Source: an uncultured Collinsella sp.
Lineage (GTDB): Bacteria; Actinomycetota; Coriobacteriia; Coriobacteriales; Coriobacteriaceae
DNA: 5,500 bases
Direction of reading: 5' to 3'
NCBI GenBank assembly: GCA_905194675.1
Contig: CAJJTG010000075.1
Location: 1 to 5,500 of the forward strand
The position numbers and the translations under genes are program-made. How positions within the stretch are numbered: the first letter of the stretch is position 1; every line of letters starts with the position of its first letter. Under the pieces are notes generated by a model. It ran no database searches. It was not told where the DNA came from and saw nothing but the letters and a program-made list of their open reading frames with translations. Shown here one piece after another: positions 1 through 5,404 of the stretch.

Positions 1-66
1 GGACTTGCAGCGACGGACCTCGGGACGCTCTTACACCACGTCTGCGCGCGCCACCATTTCGACTAG
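1..66 (+). CDS. Possible 3' end of an unidentified plus-strand gene (partial)
   Basis: In frame 1 the first 63 bases are open and end at a TAG at 64-66, giving a 21-residue tail that finishes in ...HHVCARHHFD. By my count about 16 of its 21 codons end in G or C, like the arg genes, whereas frame 3 looks less coding-like. The minus-strand frames here have no convincing start or ribosome binding site. If real, the gene converges on argD, which fits the hairpin-rich spacer between them. The fragment is too short to recognise a family, and a chance open frame is a real alternative. Confidence 0.3.
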   Translation, partial: GLAATDLGTLLHHVCARHHFD

Positions 67-96
67 CTATCTGGCCTTATTAGTCCAAAATTGCTG

Positions 97-113
97 CTAC
101 CAAATCGGTAACA
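97..113. repeat. 17-bp intergenic repeat unit, copy 1
   Basis: CTACCAAATCGGTAACA matches the unit at 4048-4064 in 16 of 17 positions and in the same orientation. It contains a small inverted repeat (TACC, 5 nt, GGTA). Both copies lie between genes, downstream of an arg coding region. Two copies alone could be chance, but the AT-rich setting is compatible with a dispersed repeat. Confidence 0.4.
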
Positions 114-143
114 GTACTCATATTTGATGTTTTTTGACCAGCA

Positions 144-188
144 GGTCTCCCTGCCTTAGAAAATCTAAGGCAAAACGGGCTCCAGACC
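144..188. terminator. Compound hairpin, candidate terminator for the arg operon
   Basis: GCCTTAGA (153-160) and TCTAAGGC (164-171) form a perfect 8-bp stem with a 3-nt loop. Around it, CCC (149-151) can pair with GGG (177-179), and GGTCT (144-148) with AGACC (184-188), giving a nested structure on either strand. It begins about 70 nt past the argD stop. A typical intrinsic terminator would have a T run straight after the stem. Here the only long run (T6 at 130-135) lies on the plus strand before the hairpin, so a factor-dependent end or an RNA 3'-end stabiliser is equally possible. Confidence 0.4.
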
Positions 189-256
189 ATTGAATCGTGC
201 CGCATATGGCACACCCGCAGTCCGGAACCCGGTCCAAATTGAGTTATTGTGCCGCG

Positions 257-1540
257 TTAGCCCAAGACACCCGACAGGATCTCGATCAGACTGTCCACGT
301 CGGCTTCCTCGCAGACGAGCGGCGGCAGGAAACGCAGCGTATGAGCACCCGTAGCGTTAATCACGGCACCGGCGGCCAGCGCGCGGGCAACAACATCATG
401 CGCGTCGCCCGCGGCATCATCCAGATCACAGCCGAGCATCAGGCCACGGCCACGCACCTCTACCACATGCGGAAGCTTAGCCAGCGCCTGCTCCATATAG
501 GCGCCCACCTTGACGACATGCTCAGCGTAGTCGCCGCGCACGAGCGCGGAGAGCGTCGCGGCACATGCCGCGACAGCCAGGCAGCTACCGCCGAAGGTCG
601 AGCCATGATCGCCGGGTTTAAAGACGTCGGCGATTTCCTTCTTTGCCACGACGGCGCCCATGGGCACGCCGTCGGCAATGCCCTTGGCAAGGCTCATGAT
701 GTCGGGCTCCACGCCATAGGTTTGGAATGCAAATGGCTTGCCGGAGCGGAAGATGCCGCACTGGACCTCGTCGGCGATAAGCACGGCGCCCACTTCGTGT
801 GCCAGGTCGCGCGCTGTCGCCATAAACTCCTCGGTCATGGGGTGCACGCCACTCTCACCCTGGATCGGCTCGAGCATCACGGCACAAATCTCGCTCCCCA
901 GCTGCTTAAAGATTGCACGCAGTTCATCGACATCGTTGGGCGTGCAGGCCACAAAGCCACCCGGCAGCGGGCGGAAGCTGTCCTGCAGCCAATCCTGCAT
1001 GGTGGCGGCAATGGTCTCGAGCGTACGGCCGTGGAAGCCGCCGCGCATGCACACGATGGTGTTACCGCCATTACCGGCACGCTTGGCGTACAGGCGCGCG
1101 AGCTTCATCGAGCCCTCGTTGGCCTCGGCGCCAGAGTTGGCAAAGAAGGTCTCCCAAACCTGCTCATCCGCAGCCGGGGCACCAAGAGCAGCTGCCGTGG
1201 TCTCATCGCCGGCGACAATGGCATCGGCAAGCACGCGCGCACCATCTACGTCGTCGTTAGCAAGCTTGGACAGCAGCGCCGCGACCTGTCCGCGCTGCTC
1301 GATGTAGAAGTAATTGGAGACATGCATGAGCTTTTTGGTCTGTGCCTCGAGCGCCGAGAGCACAGCCGGGTCGCCATGACCTAGGCTGCACACGCCGATG
1401 CCGGCAAGAAAGTCGAGGTACTCACGGCCATCGTCGCCGGTGAGCTTCATGCCGTGACCCTCGACAAACTCGACCGGAGAGCGGCCAAAGGTATGCATAA
1501 CGTAATGGGATTCAAGCGATTGCTGAGCTGCAAGTGACAT
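257..1540 (-). CDS. argD: Acetylornithine aminotransferase (class III, PLP-dependent)
   Basis: Encodes 427 residues. ArgD transfers an amino group from glutamate to N-acetylglutamate semialdehyde, giving N-acetylornithine, in the cytoplasm. Class III aminotransferase landmarks appear in order: NSGAEANE at 135-142 (cofactor phosphate region), FHGRT at 169-173, EPIQGE at 224-229, DEVQCG at 257-262 (Asp257 contacts the PLP ring nitrogen), SLAKG with the Schiff-base Lys286, HGSTFGG at 312-318, and RFLPPL near the C terminus. The ATG follows AAAGG at 6 nt, which supports this start. It is the last gene of the cluster, 69 bp after argB. The odd point is about 30 extra residues (roughly 96-127), Ala/Asp-rich, just before the NSGAEANE strand, making it longer than the usual 390-400. 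Class III enzymes overlap in specificity (succinyldiaminopimelate or other omega-aminotransferases), but the neighbours make ArgD by far the likeliest. Confidence 0.95.
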   Translation of the reverse strand: MSLAAQQSLESHYVMHTFGRSPVEFVEGHGMKLTGDDGREYLDFLAGIGVCSLGHGDPAVLSALEAQTKKLMHVSNYFYIEQRGQVAALLSKLANDDVDGARVLADAIVAGDETTAAALGAPAADEQVWETFFANSGAEANEGSMKLARLYAKRAGNGGNTIVCMRGGFHGRTLETIAATMQDWLQDSFRPLPGGFVACTPNDVDELRAIFKQLGSEICAVMLEPIQGESGVHPMTEEFMATARDLAHEVGAVLIADEVQCGIFRSGKPFAFQTYGVEPDIMSLAKGIADGVPMGAVVAKKEIADVFKPGDHGSTFGGSCLAVAACAATLSALVRGDYAEHVVKVGAYMEQALAKLPHVVEVRGRGLMLGCDLDDAAGDAHDVVARALAAGAVINATGAHTLRFLPPLVCEEADVDSLIEILSGVLG

Positions 1541-1557
1541 GGGATGCCTTTCGTTGA

Positions 1558-1571
1558 GCGCCGGACGGCGC
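1558..1571. repeat. GC-rich palindrome in the argB-argD gap
   Basis: GCGCCG-GA-CGGCGC is a perfect 6+6 inverted repeat, or a 5-bp stem with a tetraloop in RNA. On the mRNA it ends 6 nt before the AAAGG ribosome binding site of argD. It is too short and has no T run to be a terminator. It could affect argD translation or mark an mRNA processing point. In such GC-rich DNA chance is also possible. Confidence 0.4.
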
Positions 1572-1609
1572 AGACCTATGGGTGCAGGAATGGGGCGGCT
1601 GCGGGTCAG

Positions 1610-2590
1610 CTAGACCGTCTGGAGCTTCTCGACCTCGTTAAGGTTCTCGGTCAGACGCGCAGCAAACGTCGAAAGCGGATGCGGATGCGTATCGAACTCG
1701 TAAGCCGTCTCGGTGGAATGGATCACGGTGCCGACGCCGGCATCGGTAAGCAGCTCCAGGAGCAGCGAATGCGGCGTCGTGCCGTTGATGATGTGGGCTC
1801 GGAACACGCCAGCGGTAAGCGCGTCGACAGCCGCACGCAGCTTGGGAATCATGCCTTTGTCGACCTCGCCCCCATAGAGCATCTCATTAACCTCGTCGAG
1901 CGTCAGGTTGGAGATGAGCGAATCCTTGTCGCTAAAGTCCTTATACAGGCCATCGACATCGGTCAAAAAGATCGCCTTGTGCGCGTGGAGCGCCGCGGCA
2001 ACAGCACCGGCAGCGGTGTCGGCGTTGATGTTGAAGAAACCGCCGTCCTCCCCCGCCGCGACGGTAGCGATGACGGGGATATACTCGCTATCGAGCAAGC
2101 GCTCGATATAGTCGGTGTTGACGTGCGTCACTTTGCCCACGCGGCCGAGCTCGGGGTCTAGCGGCTCGGCGATAAGCGTGCCGGCATCGCTGCCCGACAC
2201 GCCCACGGCCAGGTTGCCGTGCTGGTTAATGGCAGCGACCAACCCCTGGTTGACCTTTCCGCCCAGCACCTCGCGCACGATATCCATGGTATCCGGTGTG
2301 GTCACGCGCTGGCCGTTCTTAAACTCGACGGGAATATCGTAATGGCTCAGCGCCTCGTTGATAGCCTTGCCCCCGCCGTGCACGATGACGGGGCGCATAC
2401 CGATGATCTTGAGCAAAACGATGTCGCTCATCACGTCGCGGCGCAGCTGCTCATCAACCATGGCGGCTCCGCCATATTTGATAACAACCGTCTTACCGGT
2501 CAGGTTCTTAATCCACGGCAGCGCTTCGAACAGCAGCTGCGCGGTTGCTTCGTTGGATTCGCTCGAACGACAATCGCGTGCGAATTTCAT
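1610..2590 (-). CDS. argB: Acetylglutamate kinase, arginine-sensitive type
   Basis: Encodes 326 residues from the chosen ATG. ArgB phosphorylates N-acetylglutamate with ATP, the second step of ornithine synthesis. Visible amino-acid-kinase landmarks are VIKYGG at 36-41 (Lys38 phosphate binding), HGGGK at 71-75, NGQRVT at 92-97, NINADTAAG at 187-195 (acetylglutamate binding), LTDVDGL at 209-215 and GEVDKGMIPKL at 241-251 (nucleotide site). A helix-forming stretch of about 25 residues (ATAQLLFEALPWIKNL) precedes the kinase core, and LLELLTDAGVGTVI lies near the end. Both are typical of hexameric kinases inhibited by arginine, which fits a pathway with ArgJ where this step is the control point. 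The frame stays open upstream to a TTG at 2650, but the ATG at 2590 has GAGG 6 nt ahead and gives a normal N terminus. The roughly 36 residues after TVI exceed the usual tail. Confidence 0.97.
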   Translation of the reverse strand: MKFARDCRSSESNEATAQLLFEALPWIKNLTGKTVVIKYGGAAMVDEQLRRDVMSDIVLLKIIGMRPVIVHGGGKAINEALSHYDIPVEFKNGQRVTTPDTMDIVREVLGGKVNQGLVAAINQHGNLAVGVSGSDAGTLIAEPLDPELGRVGKVTHVNTDYIERLLDSEYIPVIATVAAGEDGGFFNINADTAAGAVAAALHAHKAIFLTDVDGLYKDFSDKDSLISNLTLDEVNEMLYGGEVDKGMIPKLRAAVDALTAGVFRAHIINGTTPHSLLLELLTDAGVGTVIHSTETAYEFDTHPHPLSTFAARLTENLNEVEKLQTV

Positions 2591-2596
2591 AATCTG

Positions 2597-2600
2597 CCTC
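2597..2600 (-). promoter_or_regulatory. Ribosome binding site deciding the argB start
   Basis: GAGG lies 6 nt upstream of the ATG at 2590. The upstream alternative, a TTG at 2650, would add 20 residues with no counterpart in the kinase family, and no clear purine-rich site precedes it. The 81-bp gap to argJ also contains a small CCGC/GCGG inverted repeat at 2636-2647. Confidence 0.6.
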
Positions 2601-2671
2601 GTCTTTCGTATCGTTATCGCGCCGTGCTCCGCTGTCCGCAATCGCGGCAAGATGCGCAGCGTGCCTGGAAT

Positions 2672-3940
2672 CTAGGAACGGTAATCGCCGTTGATGGAGA
2701 TGTACTCATGCGTGAGGTCGCAGGTCCACACGGTCGTCGCCGCGTCGCCTGCGCCCAGATCGGCCGAAATCACAATCTCGGACGCCTCAAAACGTCGCAG
2801 GGCCTCGTCCTCATCGAAGGGAACCGTCAGGCCATCGCGACAGACAGGCATGCCCATCATGTCGATGGAAACGTCTTCCTGATTAAACTTCACGCCGCAC
2901 TTGCCAAGCGCCATAGCAACGCGGCCCCAGTTGCAGTCGTGGCCGGCGATGCAAGTCTTAACGAGCGGCGAGTTGGCGACGGCACGGGCGGCGACATCGG
3001 CCTCCTCGTCGTTGGCGGCGCCGGTAACGTTGACCGTAACAAGCTTGGATGCGCCCTCACCATCGGCGGCGATATTGCGCGCCAGGCTCTCGCACACCTC
3101 GTGCACAGCAAATGCCAACTCGTCAAAGGCATCGGAGCCCTCAACGATAGGCTCGACATCTGCGGCAGCGGCGCCGGAGGCAAGCATGATGCAGGTGTCG
3201 TTGGTCGAGGTGTCGGAATCGACCGTTACCTTGTTGAAGGTCTGTTTGACGGTCGAGAGCAGCAGGGCATGAAGTGCCGCAGGCTCGACGGGGGCATCGG
3301 TGGTGATAACTGCGATCATGGTGGCCATGTTGGGCATGATCATGCCCGAGCCCTTGCACATGCCGCCTACCGTATAGACATTGCCCGCATGACCCGCAGC
3401 CTCACTGACGTAGGACACGGCGTACTCCTTGGAGTGCGTGTCGGTCGTCATGATGGCGCGAGCGGCATCGGCGCCACCGTGAGCGGAGAGCGCCTCGTAG
3501 GCAGCAGGAATGGCAGTCTCAAATGTGTCGATGGGCAGAATCTGTCCAATCACGCCTGTGGATGCAACTAGGATCTGCTGGGATTCACAGCCGATGACCT
3601 GCGACGCGATGTTGCAGGTCTCGCGCGCGCATGCAAGGCCGGTCTCACCCGTGGCGGCGTTGGCATTGCCAGAGTTGATCGAAACGCCGGCGATGATACC
3701 GTAGCCCTTGTCGGCACCGCCCAGGTTGGCACGGCTCACCTGCACGGGCGCCGCGCAAAAGCGATTGGTGGTAAACACGCCGGCACCGGGACAGGATTTA
3801 TCGGGCACGACGAGCGCGTAATCCAGACGCTCGGGGTTCTTGCGGAACCCAGCGTGGATGCCTGCAGCCTTAAAACCAGCCGCAGCCGTAACGCCACCCT
3901 CGACGGCGCGAATCTTGATATCAAACAGCTCGGTATTCAT
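2672..3940 (-). CDS. argJ: Glutamate N-acetyltransferase (ornithine acetyltransferase), self-cleaving
   Basis: Encodes 422 residues, a normal length for the family. ArgJ transfers acetyl from N-acetylornithine to glutamate, releasing ornithine and regenerating N-acetylglutamate. Some members also use acetyl-CoA for the first step. The signature KGSGMIMPNMATM at 196-208 holds the autocleavage point between Ala206 and Thr207, so the precursor should split into an alpha chain (1-206) and a beta chain (207-422) whose new N-terminal Thr is the nucleophile. Other family features are STGVIG at 127-132 (Thr-Gly oxyanion region), STNDT at 245-249, GHDCNWGR at 333-340, and the tail DLTHEYISINGDYRS. The ATG follows AAGGAG with 11 nt between, slightly wide. 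Whether this one is bifunctional cannot be read from sequence. No argA is in the window, but the window is small. It lies 134 bp after argC and 81 bp before argB. Confidence 0.97.
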   Translation of the reverse strand: MNTELFDIKIRAVEGGVTAAAGFKAAGIHAGFRKNPERLDYALVVPDKSCPGAGVFTTNRFCAAPVQVSRANLGGADKGYGIIAGVSINSGNANAATGETGLACARETCNIASQVIGCESQQILVASTGVIGQILPIDTFETAIPAAYEALSAHGGADAARAIMTTDTHSKEYAVSYVSEAAGHAGNVYTVGGMCKGSGMIMPNMATMIAVITTDAPVEPAALHALLLSTVKQTFNKVTVDSDTSTNDTCIMLASGAAAADVEPIVEGSDAFDELAFAVHEVCESLARNIAADGEGASKLVTVNVTGAANDEEADVAARAVANSPLVKTCIAGHDCNWGRVAMALGKCGVKFNQEDVSIDMMGMPVCRDGLTVPFDEDEALRRFEASEIVISADLGAGDAATTVWTCDLTHEYISINGDYRS

Positions 3941-3966
3941 CGTCTTTATGACTCCTTATGTCAAAC

Positions 3967-3997
3967 AAAAAACGGACATCGGTTGGTGCGCCATGCC
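3967..3997 (-). terminator. Weak hairpin plus T6 run ahead of argJ (possible attenuator)
   Basis: On the minus strand GGCAT and ATGTC can pair (5 bp, one G-U) with two more inner G-C pairs across a bulge. TTTTTT follows at 3972-3967 and then GTTT. The shape resembles a weak intrinsic terminator between argC and argJ, 27 nt before the argJ start. The stem is poor, so it may only be an AT-rich leader. Confidence 0.2.
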
Positions 3998-4022
3998 AGT
4001 CGTAATCATGAGACCGGCTTAA

Positions 4023-4038
4023 GAGTGGCGCCCCACTC
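4023..4038. repeat. Small hairpin in the argC-argJ gap
   Basis: GAGTGG (4023-4028) and CCACTC (4033-4038) form a perfect 6-bp stem with a 4-nt GC-rich loop. On the mRNA only UU follows, so it is not a good terminator. It might stabilise the 3' end of an argC segment or limit read-through into argJ. The rest of the 134-bp gap shows no gene. Confidence 0.4.
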
Positions 4039-4047
4039 GATGCCCGA

Positions 4048-4064
4048 CTACCAAATCGTTAACA
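4048..4064. repeat. 17-bp intergenic repeat unit, copy 2
   Basis: CTACCAAATCGTTAACA differs from the unit at 97-113 at one base. It lies 10 nt beyond the argC stop codon and contains the palindrome GTTAAC, absent from copy 1. The function is unknown. Confidence 0.4.
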
Positions 4065-4074
4065 ATCGAATGTG

Positions 4075-5145
4075 CTACACCGGGCACGCCACTGTGGGCA
4101 AGCCTCGTCGCTCGTCAAAGCCAAAGACGATATTGGCGCACTGGACCGCTTGGCCCGCAGCGCCCTTGCACAGATTGTCGATGGCGCCCGTCGCCACCAG
4201 CACGCCCGCGCGCTTGTTGAGCGCGAGGCCAATCTGGGCGGCGTTGGTGCCGACGACCGAAGCCGTCTTGGGCTGCTGGCCGGCGTCGAGTACGCGCACG
4301 AAAGTGCGACCAGCGTAGAACTGCTTGTAATAGTCGACAACGTCCTCAAGGGTCAGGGAGTCGATGGCCTGCGGCGTGAGCGGCAGCGTCACCGTGGAGA
4401 GCAGGCCGCGCTTGAGCGGTGCCAGATGCGGGGTGAAGACGACGCGATCGGTCAGGCCAAGGATTTGCTCAATCTCGGGCGTGTGGCGATGCTTGCCCAC
4501 GCCGTAGGCCTCCAAGTTCTCGTCGGCGCTGCAAAAATGCGTACGAGCGTTGCAGGACTTGCCGGCACCCGTCACACCGCTGATGGCATCAACGATCACG
4601 GGGCCGCTCTGGGCAACCCAGCCAGCGCGCACAGCGGGCGCGGCGGCAAGGCTCGTTGCGGTGGGATAGCAACCGGCGCAGGCGACCAGCACGGGTTTGC
4701 CGTCGACATGGTCGGATGCGGCGGTCTCCAAGTCCCGGCAGAACAGCTCGGGCAGGCCAAAGGCACGGGTCTTGAGCAGCTCGGGGCTCGTATGCTCGGC
4801 GGCATACCATGTCTCAAAGACAGACGCGTCGCTCAGACGGTAATCGGCCGAAAGATCAAAGCAGGAGACGCCCGATGCAAGCAGCGCGGGTACCTGTGCC
4901 ATGGCAGCCGTGTGCGGCACGGCCAAGAAGACGGCGTCGCAGGATTTAAGCTCAGGCGCGTCATGCGTGGTGAAAACCAGGTCGCTCACGCCAGCAAAGC
5001 TCGGATACACCGCAGACAGCGGCTGGCCGGCATCGGCGTTGGACGTAATGGCAACAAGTTCAAACTCGGGATGACCGAGCACGAGGCGAATGAGCTCGGC
5101 TCCGGCATATCCAGCCGCGCCGACGATTCCAACCTTCAAAGACAT
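4075..5145 (-). CDS. argC: N-acetyl-gamma-glutamyl-phosphate reductase
   Basis: Encodes 356 residues. ArgC reduces N-acetylglutamyl phosphate to N-acetylglutamate semialdehyde with NADPH, the third step of ornithine synthesis. The N terminus is a Rossmann fold with KVGIVGAAGYAGAEL (GxxGxxG, 9-15), then FLAVPH at 73-78 and DLSADYR at 97-103. The catalytic Cys159 sits in CAGCYPTA, and the family motif with the catalytic histidine is KHRHTPEI at 218-225. FTPHLAPLKRGLL at 237-249 and NLCKGAAGQAVQ at 324-335 complete the semialdehyde-dehydrogenase-like domain. Length is typical for the roughly 345-residue class. The ATG follows AAGGAG (5157-5152) at 6 nt, an excellent site, so the start is secure. 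It is the first gene of the cluster, directly behind the proposed ArgR-controlled promoter region. Confidence 0.98.
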   Translation of the reverse strand: MSLKVGIVGAAGYAGAELIRLVLGHPEFELVAITSNADAGQPLSAVYPSFAGVSDLVFTTHDAPELKSCDAVFLAVPHTAAMAQVPALLASGVSCFDLSADYRLSDASVFETWYAAEHTSPELLKTRAFGLPELFCRDLETAASDHVDGKPVLVACAGCYPTATSLAAAPAVRAGWVAQSGPVIVDAISGVTGAGKSCNARTHFCSADENLEAYGVGKHRHTPEIEQILGLTDRVVFTPHLAPLKRGLLSTVTLPLTPQAIDSLTLEDVVDYYKQFYAGRTFVRVLDAGQQPKTASVVGTNAAQIGLALNKRAGVLVATGAIDNLCKGAAGQAVQCANIVFGFDERRGLPTVACPV

Positions 5146-5169
5146 ATCAGACTCCTTGTCTGCGATTTA

Positions 5170-5183
5170 TGCACCGATGCGCA
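5170..5183. promoter_or_regulatory. ARG-box-like site 3 in the argC leader
   Basis: TGCACCGATGCGCA is a 5-4-5 inverted repeat with one mismatched pair (TGCAC against TGCGC). It resembles the perfect site at 5253-5266. It lies just upstream of the argC ribosome binding site, 62 bp centre to centre from site 2, near six helical turns. It could be an auxiliary ArgR site. It is more degenerate than site 1. Confidence 0.4.
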
Positions 5184-5214
5184 TTTCACAGCGGCAGTTA
5201 TGAAGTAGGTTGAG

Positions 5215-5223
5215 ACTTTAGCA
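5215..5223 (-). promoter_or_regulatory. Weak candidate extended -10 for the arg operon
   Basis: On the minus strand TGCTAAAGT reads as an extended -10 (TG, one base, then 4 of 6 matches to TATAAT). No good -35 lies 16-18 bp upstream. If used, transcription would begin about 60 nt before argC, and ARG-like site 2 would overlap the -35 zone, a sensible place for repression. This is a guess. Confidence 0.2.
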
Positions 5224-5231
5224 CCAAAAGA

Positions 5232-5245
5232 TGCATGATTACGTA
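5232..5245. promoter_or_regulatory. ARG-box-like site 2 upstream of argC
   Basis: TGCATGATTACGTA has one perfect TGCAT half and one degenerate half in the same 5-4-5 layout. Its centre is exactly 21 bp from that of site 1, the spacing of the tandem operator pairs bound by one ArgR hexamer in E. coli. Spacing is the main evidence, since the second half-site is poor. Confidence 0.5.
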
Positions 5246-5252
5246 AATGGCT

Positions 5253-5266
5253 TGCATCTTCATGCA
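5253..5266. promoter_or_regulatory. ARG box (ArgR operator) site 1 upstream of argC
   Basis: TGCATCTTCATGCA is a perfect inverted repeat of TGCAT halves separated by 4 nt. It has the layout of known ArgR operators (TGAAT, 4 nt, ATTCA in enterics; TGCAT-type halves in actinobacteria). It lies about 110 bp ahead of argC, the first gene of the arginine cluster. An ArgR-arginine complex binding here would be expected to repress the operon when arginine is plentiful. No argR gene is in the window. Confidence 0.65.
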
Positions 5267-5311
5267 TTGAAACATTCCCGACACATTCGCTCGAAGGAAT
5301 TGACAAATGGA

Positions 5312-5365
5312 GCGGGCCCCGTATTGACCGGCGCTCCTAACGGCGCCGGGCAATACGGGGCCCGC
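5312..5365. terminator. Very strong 54-nt hairpin between the upstream gene and argC
   Basis: GCGGGCCCCGTATTG (5312-5326) pairs perfectly with CAATACGGGGCCCGC (5351-5365). Inside, after one A/G mismatch, CCGGCGC (5328-5334) pairs with GCGCCGG (5343-5349) around an 8-nt loop, so 22 pairs in all. It starts 37 nt past the stop of the upstream minus-strand gene and ends about 45 bp before ARG site 1, as expected of a terminator insulating the arg operon. On the minus strand it is followed by TCCATTTGTCAATT, only mildly T-rich, so the efficiency of intrinsic termination is uncertain. Confidence 0.6.
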
Positions 5366-5392
5366 CCATGCGAAAACCAAGTTGTTAGGATG

Positions 5393-5404
5393 AGCCAGCT
5401 GGCT
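5393..5404. repeat. 12-bp perfect palindrome at the end of the upstream gene
   Basis: AGCCAGCTGGCT is a perfect palindrome overlapping the first two bases of the TAG stop of the partial gene at 5403-5500. It could be a protein-binding site or part of the 3'-end RNA structure, or chance. Confidence 0.35.

Larger units (their letters stand above)
67..256. other. AT-richer intergenic region downstream of argD
   Basis: No convincing gene lies here. Positions 67-140 are only about 36% G+C by my count, far below the flanking genes. The stretch holds a compound hairpin (144-188), two smaller inverted repeats (GTGCC/GGCAC at 197-212 and CCGG/CCGG at 222-232), a T6 run at 130-135 on the plus strand, and a 17-bp unit (97-113) that recurs after argC. 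It is probably a termination region between converging transcripts, perhaps with a dispersed intergenic repeat. On the minus strand 121-80 could encode a 13-residue peptide ending in tandem TAA codons, but it has no ribosome binding site. Confidence 0.5.

Noticed and set aside
80..121. Possible 13-residue leader peptide on the minus strand
   Set aside because: It lacks a ribosome binding site, lies downstream of the operon rather than ahead of it, and has no run of arginine codons as an attenuation leader would.
197..1384. 395-codon plus-strand open frame opposite argD
   Set aside because: Its sequence is His/Arg/Ala-rich with no recognisable domain, and it lies exactly antisense to a gene full of family motifs. 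Long antisense frames are expected in GC-rich coding DNA.
2591..2650. 20-residue N-terminal extension of ArgB from a TTG at 2650
   Set aside because: The ATG at 2590 has a well-spaced GAGG and gives the usual N-terminal helix. The extension is Arg-rich and unlike the family.
2219..3571. 450-codon plus-strand open frame opposite argB and argJ
   Set aside because: It spans two well-supported minus-strand genes and the gap between them, and its translation shows no family motif or ordered hydrophobic pattern. It is a composition artefact.
4072..5208. 378-codon plus-strand open frame opposite argC
   Set aside because: It is fully antisense to argC, whose catalytic and cofactor motifs are intact. 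The frame even runs through the argC leader with no support.
5301..5306. TTGTCA on the minus strand as a -35 box for the arg operon
   Set aside because: Nothing resembling a -10 box lies 16-18 bp downstream (TGTCGG at 17 bp).
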